Source of the DNA: Bog-473 sp963809715
GTDB lineage: Bacteria > Actinomycetota > Acidimicrobiia > Acidimicrobiales > RAAP-2
Length of the DNA: 64,000 nt
Reading direction: 5' to 3'
NCBI GenBank assembly: GCA_963809715.1
Contig: CAWEKO010000002.1
Coordinates: 310,001-374,000 of the forward strand
Made by a program: the position numbers and the translations under genes. Below, in pieces: positions 8,566 through 18,265 of this stretch; the stretch's first letter is position 1; each line of letters opens with the position of its first letter. The notes under the pieces are model-generated. The model was given only the letters and a program-made list of their open reading frames with translations. It was not told the DNA's origin and made no database searches.

Positions 8566-8900
8566 TTGGCTAGACCTCCTTCTGGTCCACGCTCACCCGG
8601 GCGGAAGTCCACAAGCACCTCTCGATGGCACGAGTTTGCATGAACAGCCACGTCCGGACAACTCGCCCCTGTTCGGGTTCCCGACGTCCGGTCCATCTCT
8701 TGGACATGAGACGCGATCAAGAAAGTCGACGATCGATACAAAGAAATGGATTTCGACTCTGGGATCGATGCGTTGGCTACGTGGGTGCTGTCCCGTTCGT
8801 CGGCGTCGGCGTCGGCGTCGGCGTCGTGGCCCGCGGCACGACGACGTGCTGAGAGGACTTCGTTCGGGTGAGGATGGTCTTGCAATGAGTCCCGTAGTTC
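8566..8900. other. 335-nt gap with a GTCGGC microsatellite
   Basis: It holds the AGGAGGT ribosome site (complement of 8574-8580) of the oxidoreductase and a short hexamer repeat. No gene is supported. Confidence 0.4.
8799..8826. repeat. Hexanucleotide tandem repeat (GTCGGC)x4.7
   Basis: Four exact GTCGGC units plus GTCG. It lies between two minus-strand genes and is probably a simple slippage-prone sequence. Confidence 0.8.
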
Positions 8901-9800
8901 CTACGGCCAGCGCCCCTCCGGGTCGACTCGGTTCGTCGAGCCTCCGTAGCGCAGCTTGACCAGGCCGCTTGCCAGGTCGTAGCGGGCGTTGGCGTTGGGC
9001 ATCGGGCGGTTGTTCCCGAAGGGGAAGAGGGGGTACTCGGTCGCTCCGCGGGGACAGGGCTGCCCGTCGCCGTAGGCCATGAGATCGACGTCCCAGGGGG
9101 GTATGTCGCCCCAGCGCCGGGCACGGCTGTAGACCTCCATGAAGGCCGTGGAGATCTCCTCGGTCATGGCCGGCGAAGAGGCATGGCGCCGGGGAAAGGC
9201 CAGGCCCCCGATCCAGGACTGATCGCCGACCAATTCGGGGCGGCCCGGGCCGGTGCCTCGAGGAGCCGTCGGCTGGATGTAGAGGTCGAACCAGTCGGCA
9301 GGAACCTGCAGTTGGGCCGCAGGTTCGGAACGGACGAGCGTGACCCGGTAGTCCCCGACAACCCAGGGATAGGGCCGCCGCACCCCGACGAAGCGACCCT
9401 CGTGGGTGCCGAGTTCCTGGAAGCCGCCTGGGGCCAGCCGGGTGGCGCCGGCGTCAAAGGTCCACCACGTGGAGAAGATGAGCCCCTTGCCGGCACCGCG
9501 AACGCGCCCCGGGTCCCAGATGTCGGTCTGCAGGCCGAGGTAGAACGCGGAGCCGTCGATGCGGCCCTGGGCCAGGGCAAGGTATATCCCGACCGAGCTT
9601 GTCGGGTCGGCGAGCACGCTCAGGTCCCACTCGAGGGTGGCCACGGGGGACGCGAGTTCCCAGCGGACGTAGATCCCCGCCACTGGCAAGCGGATCTCTC
9701 GGTCGAGTTCCCCCCTCCCTCCGGGCCGCACAGGAAGCGGCGCAGGCGACGTACCCCGCACTCGTCCAAGCAGGTTTTGCAGTCCGCGCTTGATTGGCAC
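8901..9800 (-). CDS. Conserved hypothetical protein, family not recognised
   Basis: A 299-residue protein without signal peptide or membrane helix. It is rich in tryptophan, glycine and beta-prone segments: GIYVRWELASPVATLEWDLS near residue 45, a FSTWWTFDAGAT block in the middle, and SWIGGLAFPRR later. The codon usage is convincingly coding (G/C-ended). The tryptophan-rich beta pattern recalls lectin-like or DUF3472-type secreted folds, but I cannot place it. The GTG start at 9800 directly follows an in-frame TAA and has only a weak ribosome site. It is oriented with the FAD oxidoreductase 335 bases downstream; a functional link is not shown. Confidence 0.55.
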   Translation of the reverse strand: MPIKRGLQNLLGRVRGTSPAPLPVRPGGRGELDREIRLPVAGIYVRWELASPVATLEWDLSVLADPTSSVGIYLALAQGRIDGSAFYLGLQTDIWDPGRVRGAGKGLIFSTWWTFDAGATRLAPGGFQELGTHEGRFVGVRRPYPWVVGDYRVTLVRSEPAAQLQVPADWFDLYIQPTAPRGTGPGRPELVGDQSWIGGLAFPRRHASSPAMTEEISTAFMEVYSRARRWGDIPPWDVDLMAYGDGQPCPRGATEYPLFPFGNNRPMPNANARYDLASGLVKLRYGGSTNRVDPEGRWP

Positions 9801-9939
9801 TTATCCCATCATGGGCCCTCTCTGGTCAGCGACGCATTCGTGGGTCTCGGGGGGTTGAAAAAACCGTCCCATGAGGTCCACCCGGCTCGTCGGCATTCAT
9901 GATGTCCCGGGACCGTGGGAGGGCGTGTTCAGCATCCGG

Positions 9940-11157
9940 TTACCTCGAAGCGGCCACGACGTAGAGCCCATTGGACAGCGAATCGAGCGGAGCGACGGCG
10001 AGCTGCGACGCGGCTAGTCCCTCGTGGTTGCTCGAGGTGTAGGCGTACGTCCCGAGCAGCCCCTCGAAGTTGGCATTCTCGATGAAGGTGCGGATGCTGC
10101 CCGAGTCAGACGCGTTGACTCCATTGGCGGCGCTGGCGAAAAGCTGAAGGGCATCATCCCCCTGCGCGTAGGGCGTGATGGGGCCGTCGAGCCGTACCAG
10201 ATGGAGTGTGCGGAGTATCCGGGCGCGGAACGACGCCAGACTCGTGGGAACGTGGCGTGCCACCACCAATGACTTCGAGACGATCACCTGGACTCCGTTG
10301 ACGGCCGCGGTCGGAAGCACCGGAGCGCCCTGCGTGGAGGCGAGGATGGGCAATATCGAGCCGGCGCTTCGACGGGCCGCCAGCAGCGGAGTCAGGGTCG
10401 ATCCGCTGTCGAAGACCACCACTGCGCTCGCGTGCTCCGCCGCGAGGTCGCTCCAAGCAGACGACGCCCCTACCCGGGAATCGACGACGAAGGTCGTTGC
10501 GGTGACGGTGAGACCGGCCGAGCGGGCTGCGCTCCGAAATGCGGCGGCCCCTTGGGCGGCCACCTCCGAGTTGGAGCGAACGAGCGCTATGTGGTCGAGG
10601 TGCTGTCGCTTGGCCGCCGCCACGAGGACGCTCGCCTGGTCCGCCATCGATGATGCGATGGGGAAGGTGTTGGGGAACTCACTGGGTTTGAACGTCACGG
10701 CGAGCGCGGAGTAGCTGGCGGCGGCGGTTCCGAGCGCCCCAATGTGGTCGCGGTTGGCCGGATTCTCGAGGGCCAGAAAGGGCCCTACCAAAAACGAGAC
10801 CTTTTCCTGGTTCACGAGGTCCAACAGGGCCTGATTGTCGACAGCGGGATCGGAACGATCGTCCTTGTAGAGCAATTCCAGACACCGATGGGCCGTGAGG
10901 ACGCCTCCGGCGGCGTTGACCCCCTTGACGCCCAACTCGAGGCCGAGCAATTGGGCACGCCCGGCCACGCTGTCGGACCCGCTCAGAGGAAGGGAGGCTC
11001 CCACCTCGACGACGGCCGAGGTGTCGCAGTGCCCTTCGACGGGGTAGACGGTCGTCGGCACACCCAGGCGGGGCGCGGTGTGGCAGCCCGTCAGGACCGT
11101 GGCGGCTATCGCAATACCGACGAGGCCGATCACGGCACTCCGGGGCCGATGGCTCAC
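9940..11157 (-). CDS. Liv-type ABC transporter substrate-binding lipoprotein
   Basis: A 405-residue periplasmic-binding-protein-fold lipoprotein. The signal peptide ends in the lipobox LTGC (Cys25). The mature part begins with VEVGASLPLSGSDSVAGRAQLLGLELGVKGVNAAGG, the opening of branched-chain-amino-acid-type receptors (Peripla_BP_6), and continues with YKDDRSDPAVDNQALLDLV and a second lobe (IALVRSNSEVAAQGAAAF). It delivers ligand to the membrane transporter encoded just upstream in the same transcription unit: its ATG overlaps the stop of the MFS-LivF-LivG gene by 4 bases. The ligand is unknown; this family covers amino acids, amides, urea and aromatic compounds. Confidence 0.85.
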   Translation of the reverse strand: MSHRPRSAVIGLVGIAIAATVLTGCHTAPRLGVPTTVYPVEGHCDTSAVVEVGASLPLSGSDSVAGRAQLLGLELGVKGVNAAGGVLTAHRCLELLYKDDRSDPAVDNQALLDLVNQEKVSFLVGPFLALENPANRDHIGALGTAAASYSALAVTFKPSEFPNTFPIASSMADQASVLVAAAKRQHLDHIALVRSNSEVAAQGAAAFRSAARSAGLTVTATTFVVDSRVGASSAWSDLAAEHASAVVVFDSGSTLTPLLAARRSAGSILPILASTQGAPVLPTAAVNGVQVIVSKSLVVARHVPTSLASFRARILRTLHLVRLDGPITPYAQGDDALQLFASAANGVNASDSGSIRTFIENANFEGLLGTYAYTSSNHEGLAASQLAVAPLDSLSNGLYVVAASR

Positions 11158-14090
11158 CGGGCGGCGACTCCCAGGTATGACTCGATCACGTGCGGATGAT
11201 TCAGGACGTCCTCTGGATTCCCCGTCGTGACGACGGCGCCGATATCGAGGGCGATGGCCCGATCGGCCAACTGGCGCAACAGGCCCATGTCGTGCTCAAT
11301 GAGGATCATCGAACAGTCGAGGCGGCGCTTGGTTTCGAGCAGGACCGGTGCCATCGCCTCGGTCTCGGCTTGGGCCAGGCCGGCGGACGGCTCGTCGAGC
11401 AGGACGATGCTCGGGCCCATGGCGATGATCACCGCCAGCTCGAGAAGGCGTCGCACACCTGTCGAGAGATCGGAGGTCAGTTGATCCGAGTATTGCGCCA
11501 GCCCGAGCGGCTCGAGGATCTCATCGGCGGCCTGGCGCAAGCGGCGCTCGGATCGGCGCACGGTCGGCAGGCACAACATGGCTGCCGCCGCCCCCGGTGA
11601 AGAGATGTGGTGCGAGATCGCCATGATGACGGACTCGTCCACCGTGAGGCCCGGCCAGAGCCGGGCGGCCTGGAAGGAGCGACCGAGCCCGTGCTCCGCT
11701 CGTCGATAGGCGGGCCAGGACGTGATGTCGTCGTCTCCCATGGTGATCCGCCCTCGTTCGGAACGCCGCTCGCCCGAGAGCAATTCGAAGATGGTGGTCT
11801 TCCCGGCACCGTTCGGCCCGAGCAGGCCCAGGATCTCGCCCTGGAAGAGGTCGAGGTCGACGTCGTTGACTGCCACCACCCCACCAAATCTCTGGTAGAG
11901 GCCACGGGCCGACAGCACGGCGTGGTGAGAATCCAGAGCCGCGTCGGCCGGCGGCGCGAGGTCTGCCGTGTCGACGGTGAGCGCCGGGGTCGTGTCGGCC
12001 GGCGCATCGTTGGCTCCGCCCAGGAGCACAGCCCGGACGATGTCCTGGCGGTCGAGCAGGTCGGCCGTCGAACCGGAGAAGACCACCTGACCCTTCTCCA
12101 TGAAGATGGCCCGATCGCAGAGCCGAAGGGCGAGGTTGATGGACTGTTCGACCAGGATGACGGCGCTGCCGCGATCGTGGATGCCCTCGACGATGCCCAG
12201 CAGGCTCTCGATCACGGTGGGGGCGAGCCCCAAGGACAGCTCGTCGATGATGAGCAGCTTCGGTTTCGCGATGAAGGCCATGGAGAGACTGAGCATCTGC
12301 TGCTCGCCTCCCGAGAGTGAACCTGCCGGGGTCTGCCAGCGGCTGGACAGCACGGGGAAATAGTCGAGCACCGTCTCGGTGGCCCGGGCCAGGTCCTGGT
12401 CATCGGCGTCGTAAAGCCAACCGGCGACCCGCAAGCACTCGGCCACGGTGAGCCCGGGGAAGATGCCGCGACCTCCGGGCACCTGCAGGATGCCGGCCTC
12501 GGTGATCCGGTGGGCCTCGTAGGTGGTGATGGCCTTGCCGTCGAACATGACCTCCCCCGCGGTCGGCACCACCAGGCCGGAGATAGCCCGCATCAGCGTG
12601 GACTTGCCGGCGCCATTGGTGCCGAGCACCGCCACCATCTCGCTGTCGCCCACGTCGAGGTCCACGCCGAAGACGACCTGGACGCCGTCATAACCGGCAT
12701 CGAGCGAGCGGACCATGAGGAGATGGCCCGTCCCGTCGGCCCGTTCCCGACGCACGGTGGCGTCCGCCATCTCGGTGATCTTGCGCTTCGCGATGTCCTC
12801 GGCCACGAAGCGGGAGGCCGAACGGAGCAGCGACGCGCCGATGACGAACAGCGGCACGAAGAGCCAGAACGAGGCGCGGTAGCCGAAGGCATCGGTGATG
12901 AGGGAATCGACAGTGGGGACGCCGCCGGGGGGGCCGATGAGGAGGGCGCCGAAGGTCAGCCAGACCGTGGAGAGCCCGAAGCCCAGGGTGAGCATTCGGG
13001 TCGGTAGCGCGACCGAGAGCATGGCGTACACACCGGCGATCACGACGGCAGAGGCGCCGGCGAAGACCAGCTGCGCGGCATAGGCCACGGCCACATCGGG
13101 TGCCAGGGCCAGGCAGGCCGCCCCGGCGGCGGCAGCCACGGCCAGCCAGGCGATCGTACGCATCGCCTTCCCCGGGTCGGCTGCGATGCGCCGGGGCAGG
13201 ACCACAAATCCGATGACCAGGCCGATGAGCGCTCCCGGCTCGGCCAGACCGAAGAGCAGGGCGCGGTGCGCCGCGTCCTGGTGGAAGACGTTCTCGTAGT
13301 ACGCGGTGGCGTAGAAGGTGAGGCCGAGCACGGTCCCCAGGAGGAACGGGAGCGAGTAGTAGGTCAGGCGAAGGGATCTGGTTGTGGCGATGACCCGCGC
13401 GGCCTCGGGCAGCGTGGCCGGCTCGGCCGAAGGTTCTGCGCCGTCCGGGTCGCCTCCCGGGAGGCCGCCGGCAGGGACCGGATCCGGGAGCCGGGCGGCC
13501 AGCACCACAAAGACGAGGGCAGCGGCAGCCAGAACGAAGAACGACGCCTGCCAGCCGGAAACGTAGGCCAGGGTCCCCACCATGAGCGGGCACAGGGTGA
13601 GACCGAACACGAGGGCCGCCCGCTGGGCCAGGATCACCCGTGGTCGCAGGTCGACCGGGTAGTAGTCGCACAAGAGGGAGTTCTGGGTCGAGGTCAGCGC
13701 GCCGCCGCCGAGCACAACCCCGATGGCGCCGGCGTAGAGCAGGATCTGGTTGGGGAACACACCGGCCAGCCACAGGACAGCGGCGGCCGCGGTGAAGAAT
13801 CCGCCCGCCCCGACCAGGACTCTGGTCCGCGAGGTCTGGTTGGCCACCAGGGCCAAGACGAGATCGGGGCCGAGGCCCGTCTGCAACTGCTGCACGGCCA
13901 CCAGGGCGAGGATGGAGAGCTCCTGGTGGTAAGCGTCCTGCATCTCGGGCAGCAGGAGGACGAAGGTCAGGGCGCTCATCGGCAAGATGGCGCCCAGGCC
14001 CATGACGGCGATCAGCGGGCGCGGCGAATGAGCACCGGTGAGGCGCGAGGGCCGCCGTCGGAGCAGTGGGGCGTGGGCGAGGTCAGCCAT
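11154..14090 (-). CDS. MFS transporter fused to two Liv-type ABC ATPases (MFS-LivF-LivG)
   Basis: A single 978-residue polypeptide of three parts. Residues about 25-440 form a major-facilitator-like membrane domain of about 12 helices. Residues about 460-690 are a LivF-like ATPase: Walker A GTNGAGKST near 489, signature SLSGGEQQM near 590, Walker B LLIIDELSLGLAP near 617. Residues about 730-978 are a LivG-like ATPase: Walker A GPNGAGKTT near 756, a weakened signature LSTGVRRLLEL near 872, Walker B VLLDEPSAGLA near 894, and the switch histidine in ILIEHDMGLL. LivF and LivG normally are separate proteins and an MFS domain is not part of Liv importers. The reading frame is continuous. The gene overlaps its neighbours at both ends (8 and 4 bases), so all three are co-translated. 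Confidence 0.85.
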   Translation of the reverse strand: MADLAHAPLLRRRPSRLTGAHSPRPLIAVMGLGAILPMSALTFVLLLPEMQDAYHQELSILALVAVQQLQTGLGPDLVLALVANQTSRTRVLVGAGGFFTAAAAVLWLAGVFPNQILLYAGAIGVVLGGGALTSTQNSLLCDYYPVDLRPRVILAQRAALVFGLTLCPLMVGTLAYVSGWQASFFVLAAAALVFVVLAARLPDPVPAGGLPGGDPDGAEPSAEPATLPEAARVIATTRSLRLTYYSLPFLLGTVLGLTFYATAYYENVFHQDAAHRALLFGLAEPGALIGLVIGFVVLPRRIAADPGKAMRTIAWLAVAAAAGAACLALAPDVAVAYAAQLVFAGASAVVIAGVYAMLSVALPTRMLTLGFGLSTVWLTFGALLIGPPGGVPTVDSLITDAFGYRASFWLFVPLFVIGASLLRSASRFVAEDIAKRKITEMADATVRRERADGTGHLLMVRSLDAGYDGVQVVFGVDLDVGDSEMVAVLGTNGAGKSTLMRAISGLVVPTAGEVMFDGKAITTYEAHRITEAGILQVPGGRGIFPGLTVAECLRVAGWLYDADDQDLARATETVLDYFPVLSSRWQTPAGSLSGGEQQMLSLSMAFIAKPKLLIIDELSLGLAPTVIESLLGIVEGIHDRGSAVILVEQSINLALRLCDRAIFMEKGQVVFSGSTADLLDRQDIVRAVLLGGANDAPADTTPALTVDTADLAPPADAALDSHHAVLSARGLYQRFGGVVAVNDVDLDLFQGEILGLLGPNGAGKTTIFELLSGERRSERGRITMGDDDITSWPAYRRAEHGLGRSFQAARLWPGLTVDESVIMAISHHISSPGAAAAMLCLPTVRRSERRLRQAADEILEPLGLAQYSDQLTSDLSTGVRRLLELAVIIAMGPSIVLLDEPSAGLAQAETEAMAPVLLETKRRLDCSMILIEHDMGLLRQLADRAIALDIGAVVTTGNPEDVLNHPHVIESYLGVAAR

Positions 14091-16314
14091 GGGGGCCCGT
14101 ATCGAGGCCGAGGGTGAGCACGTCGGCGGTCGGGCGGACCACCGAGCCGGGCTGCAGCGCTTCCCGGTCCTTCGCTGTGCCGGCGCCGCCGGTGTCCTCG
14201 TCGGGCGGGCGCCAGATCCCCGCCGCGGTGATCCCGCGGCGGCGGGCCACGACGCGCAAGAGCTGGTCCCGGCCGCGGTTGAGGAGGCCGCCGATGCCTT
14301 CGGGCAGGAAGAGCAGGAGCAGCAGGATGCCCAACCCGTTGACGAGCTGGGCGTAGCCCGCCGGGAGGTAGTACTGGGCTCCCCACACCGCGACGGCGCC
14401 CAGGATCACGCCCGGCATCGAGCCCAGACCGCCGATGACCACCATGGAGAACATGGTGATGTTGATGTCCGCGGTGAACGACCCGCTGTTGATGCCCTGC
14501 TGCTGGACGGCGAAGAGCGAGCCGGCGAACCCGGCGATGCCCCCGGAGATGGCGAAGGCCAGCAACTTGTAACGCGTGGTGTTGACGGCGGCAGCCCGCG
14601 CCGCCGGCTCGTTGTCGCGGGTGGCGATGAGGTCTCGGCCCGTCCTGCTCCGGCGAAGCGAGCGCACCGCGAGGAGGACCAGGAAGAAGCCGGCCAAGCA
14701 GAAGTAATAGACCTGGGAGTCGGTGTTCAAGACGCTCGCACCGAACAGCGTGGGCCGGTTTGCCTGGGTGGTGACGAACCAGGGCAGGTAGTTGGGTTGC
14801 AGGAAGTACGACGAGGCGGTGACGCCGAAGGCCAGGGTGGTCACGGCCAGGAAGGGCCCGGACATGCGCAGGGCCGGGAGCCCGATGAACAGTGAAACCA
14901 GGGCGCCGACGAGGACGCCGACCGCCAGCGCGGCGAAGAAGTCCCACCCGTGCCGGGAGTAGAGGACGACCGTGGTGGCGCCGCCCATGCCGGCCAGCCC
15001 GAATTGCCCGAGGGAGATCTGTCCCGTCCATCCCGTCAGCACCAGTAACGAGAGCCCGACGATGGCGTAGACCACGATGAGCGAGGCCAGGTACGTCTGG
15101 CTGCCGCTGATCAGCAGCGGGAGCAAAGCCACCACGGCCACGAAGGCGACCTTCAGGACTCGCAGGGTCCAACGCACCTCGGGCAGGCTGGCCAGCTGGC
15201 GGGGGATCGGTCGTCCCGAGGCCACGTAGCGCCAGCTCGACTGCTCGCCCTCGGTGACCCGCGCCCGGGAGCGCCGCTGCAGGAGGAGGGCCACGACGAT
15301 GACGACCACGAGCGAGGCGTCCACGTAGGTCGTGTTGGAGTACGTCCAGGTGGCCGCAGCGTCGAACACGCCGATGGCCAGGGCAGCCACCACGGTCCGG
15401 GGCATGCTCTCCATCCGCCCGATCACGGCGGCGGCCAGAATGCGCAGCAGGATTTCATCACCTCCCGCGGTGACGGTCTGGAACCCCCCGAAACCGAGGA
15501 CGGGCACCTGCAACAAAATGGCCAGGGTCGACAGGATGGCGGCCAGCACCCAGATGATGGTGTCGAGGCGGGCCACCGAGATCCCGAGCAGCGTGGCCCG
15601 GTCGCTGTTCTCCGCGGCCGCCCGGATGCCCAACCCGTACTTGGAGTAGCGCATGAACAGCGCCAGAGCGGACGCAACGAGCATGGCCCCCACCACCGCA
15701 ACGATGTCGTTGCCGCTGAAGAGCACCGGACCGATGGTGAAGGACACGTGGAGGGGCGTGTTGACCGACTGGCTGTTCGACGCGTTGACGCACGACTGGT
15801 TGGTGGCGGGGTTGCAGAAGAGGATGGGAGCCAGGGTGGCCACCCCGGTCAGGAGCTGGGCCAGCCCGATGGTGGCCACGGTCAGGATCAGCCGGGAGCT
15901 GTTGCGGAAGTGACGGGGTAACAGGCTGGCCAACGCGCCGAGGACGATGGCGGCGGCGATGCCGGCCCCTGCCGCCAACACGAAGGGAACCCCGAAGGTG
16001 ACCACCAGCTCAATGGCGAGCACGGCCGGCAGTACGCCGATCTGGGCCTGGGCGAAGTTGATGATGCGGTCCCCGCGGTAGATGAGGACGATGCCCACGG
16101 CCAGGATGGCGTAAATGGCGCCGTAGACGATGCCGAGGAGCACGATGCCGAGGGGCAGGCCCTTGGGCAGGGTGGCGGCCAGGAGGATCCACACCCCGAT
16201 CGCTCCGAAGAACCAGCCCAGGGCGGATCGGGTCGACCGCCACAACGAAACCCCACGCCGGCGCGGGGCGCGGTCCACCTGACCCCCTGGCGGCGGAGCC
16301 CCCTCAGGAGTCAC
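14083..16314 (-). CDS. Fused LivH-LivM branched-chain amino acid-type permease
   Basis: A 743-residue membrane protein. The N-terminal half (about 35-335) is LivH-like, with the characteristic GIVYGAIYAILAVGIVLIYRG and INFAQAQIG. The C-terminal half (about 385-690) is LivM-like, with GLSLLVLTGWTGQISLGQFG and LRMSGPFLAVTTLAFG. A cytoplasmic tail of about 50 residues follows. Together they form both halves of the channel of a Liv importer in one chain. It starts at GTG 16314 with no strong ribosome site. It leads the minus-strand operon (LivHM, then MFS-LivF-LivG, then lipoprotein), diverging from the second binding protein at 16510. Natural LivH-LivM fusions occur in Actinomycetota, so this fusion is less unusual than its neighbour. 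Confidence 0.9.
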   Translation of the reverse strand: MTPEGAPPPGGQVDRAPRRRGVSLWRSTRSALGWFFGAIGVWILLAATLPKGLPLGIVLLGIVYGAIYAILAVGIVLIYRGDRIINFAQAQIGVLPAVLAIELVVTFGVPFVLAAGAGIAAAIVLGALASLLPRHFRNSSRLILTVATIGLAQLLTGVATLAPILFCNPATNQSCVNASNSQSVNTPLHVSFTIGPVLFSGNDIVAVVGAMLVASALALFMRYSKYGLGIRAAAENSDRATLLGISVARLDTIIWVLAAILSTLAILLQVPVLGFGGFQTVTAGGDEILLRILAAAVIGRMESMPRTVVAALAIGVFDAAATWTYSNTTYVDASLVVVIVVALLLQRRSRARVTEGEQSSWRYVASGRPIPRQLASLPEVRWTLRVLKVAFVAVVALLPLLISGSQTYLASLIVVYAIVGLSLLVLTGWTGQISLGQFGLAGMGGATTVVLYSRHGWDFFAALAVGVLVGALVSLFIGLPALRMSGPFLAVTTLAFGVTASSYFLQPNYLPWFVTTQANRPTLFGASVLNTDSQVYYFCLAGFFLVLLAVRSLRRSRTGRDLIATRDNEPAARAAAVNTTRYKLLAFAISGGIAGFAGSLFAVQQQGINSGSFTADINITMFSMVVIGGLGSMPGVILGAVAVWGAQYYLPAGYAQLVNGLGILLLLLFLPEGIGGLLNRGRDQLLRVVARRRGITAAGIWRPPDEDTGGAGTAKDREALQPGSVVRPTADVLTLGLDTGPHG

Positions 16315-16509
16315 GTTGCCTCGTCACTCTCTGCGCCGGAGGTCGCACGTGGTGCGGCGATCACTGCACGACGTCCATGCCACCCACCCCCAAGTGGTCG
16401 CCCCCCTGACGGGGCAAACGTACCGTGCCCTCACTAACATTTCCCGCCAAGCCGATGGAAGGTGGGGGGGCCTACCGCTCGTACGTCCATCAGTCTCAAA
16501 GGGGGGGCC

Positions 16510-18219
16510 ATGACATCGTCGGGCCAAAGGTCGATCGGCGTCTCGTCGCGCCACGTCGCAGCGCATCGGATGGCGCGGGGGGCACGCGCCGCCACCGTGC
16601 TCGGGGCGGCGCTGCTCACCGCTCTGGTGATGGTCCCGGTGGCGGGGGCGTCCAGCACGTCCAGTACGTCCCTGGTGTTGAAGACCTCGGGACCGGCCGG
16701 TGAGGGGCCCTACCCGTGGAACTACCCGGCGTCGGGCGGCATCAAGGCGGGTGCGGGCACAACCAGCTCGGGCGCCAGTTGCACGCCGTCGACCCCGCAG
16801 TTCGCCTCGCCGTACGCCCCGCCGTGCATCCCGAAGTTCAGCGGCAACAACGGTGGCGCCACGTACGACGGCGTGACCGCCACCACCATCACCCTGGCCG
16901 AGCGCGAGTTCCCAAGCGCTGCCGACACCCAGGAGATCGAGGCGCAGGCCAAGGCGTCCGGGGGTGCCATCCCCCAAGTCATCAGCCAGGTGCAGCAGGT
17001 CTTCCTCGACTACTTCAACAGCGTCTACAACCTGTACGGGCGCAAGGTCGTCATCAAGCCGTACACCACCCAGTCCAGCTTCACCACCGAGGAGCTGGGG
17101 CAGGGCCAGCCCCAGGCCTGTGCCGACGCCGACGCGATCGCCAATCAGATGCACGCCTTCGGGGAGACGGGCATAACGAACGGGAACTCCTTCGGAGGCA
17201 CCGGACCGTTCTCCACCTGTGCCGCCCACGACCACCTGGTGGAGTTCAACGGTGACCCGTATTTCGACGAGGCAGCGTTCGAGGCGCTCAATCCCTACGT
17301 ATGGTCGATCAGCCAGGACTGCAACCGGATCTCGGCCTCCGAGGCCGAGGTGGTTTCCAACATGCTGGGGGGCAAGAAGGCCATCTATGCCGGTGACCCA
17401 AACCTGAAGGGCCAGGTGCGCAAATTCGCCGCCTTCGTCCCCAACGTGCCCCAGTACCTGGGCTGCACCAAGTACTTCATCAATTTGGTCGAGAAGAAGT
17501 ACCACATGAACAAGAGCGAGCTGGCGCCCAGCTTCAACTACAACCTGGACATCAGCACCTTCCAGCAGTCGGCGCAGCAAGCCGTCATCCAGTTCAAGGC
17601 GGCGGGGGTGACCACGGTCATCTGCTCGGCGGACCCCTTCTCGCTCGGTCTGCTGACCAAGGCGGCGGCCGCCCAGAACTACCACCCCGAGTGGTTCATG
17701 ACCGGCTCGGCCCTGACCGACCTGGACCAGGTGGCGCAGGGAGAATACGACCTGCCCGAGATCCAGGGCCACATGTTCGGCCTGTCCGAGAGCGCGCCCT
17801 CGACCGGCACGACCGGCCCGCACTCGCTGGCCGGTCAGCTCTACCAGAAGCTGACCGGGCACGCCATCCCCAAGGGCACCGACGGCAACTACGGCGGCCT
17901 GGTGGAGATCTTCAACGACCTGCAGGCGGCTGGGCCCGACCTGACGCCGAGCACGATGGCCCGGGGTATCCATGCCCTGCCCACGCTCGGCGCGCCGGGT
18001 TATCAATACGGTCAGTGGACCTTCAACCTGGGGCCGACGGGGACGCCCGGGGGAGGCGACCACACGGCGAGTGACGATGCCCGCTTCGTCTACTGGGACG
18101 GCACCAAGACGTCGCCGCTCAACGGGACGACCGGGACCTTCGTCGCCGTCCTCGGCGGCAAGCGCTACACGCTGGGCCAGTGGCCGACCACCCTGCCCCC
18201 GCTCTTCGGGGCCGGTTGA
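16510..18219 (+). CDS. ABC transporter substrate-binding protein (Liv/Peripla_BP_6-like), secreted
   Basis: A 569-residue exported protein. A long basic N-terminus precedes a hydrophobic segment (ATVLGAALLTALVMVPVAGAS, about 32-50) with a signal-peptidase site near AGA-SS. The mature protein has GVTATTITLAEREFPSAAD, then YFNSVYNLYGRKVVIKPY, the start of the Liv-type receptor fold, and a second lobe with NYHPEWFMTGSALTD. It is larger than ordinary Liv receptors (about 370-430 residues). This is typical of actinobacterial receptors for bulkier ligands. It diverges from the LivHM gene 195 bases away and is the likely alternative receptor for that transporter. ATG 16510 follows a purine-rich AAAGGGGGGG. 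Confidence 0.85.
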   Translation: MTSSGQRSIGVSSRHVAAHRMARGARAATVLGAALLTALVMVPVAGASSTSSTSLVLKTSGPAGEGPYPWNYPASGGIKAGAGTTSSGASCTPSTPQFASPYAPPCIPKFSGNNGGATYDGVTATTITLAEREFPSAADTQEIEAQAKASGGAIPQVISQVQQVFLDYFNSVYNLYGRKVVIKPYTTQSSFTTEELGQGQPQACADADAIANQMHAFGETGITNGNSFGGTGPFSTCAAHDHLVEFNGDPYFDEAAFEALNPYVWSISQDCNRISASEAEVVSNMLGGKKAIYAGDPNLKGQVRKFAAFVPNVPQYLGCTKYFINLVEKKYHMNKSELAPSFNYNLDISTFQQSAQQAVIQFKAAGVTTVICSADPFSLGLLTKAAAAQNYHPEWFMTGSALTDLDQVAQGEYDLPEIQGHMFGLSESAPSTGTTGPHSLAGQLYQKLTGHAIPKGTDGNYGGLVEIFNDLQAAGPDLTPSTMARGIHALPTLGAPGYQYGQWTFNLGPTGTPGGGDHTASDDARFVYWDGTKTSPLNGTTGTFVAVLGGKRYTLGQWPTTLPPLFGAG

Positions 18220-18265
18220 CCATGGCAGACGGACGTGAGTGCCTATCCACAAGTGGGGGGTGCTG

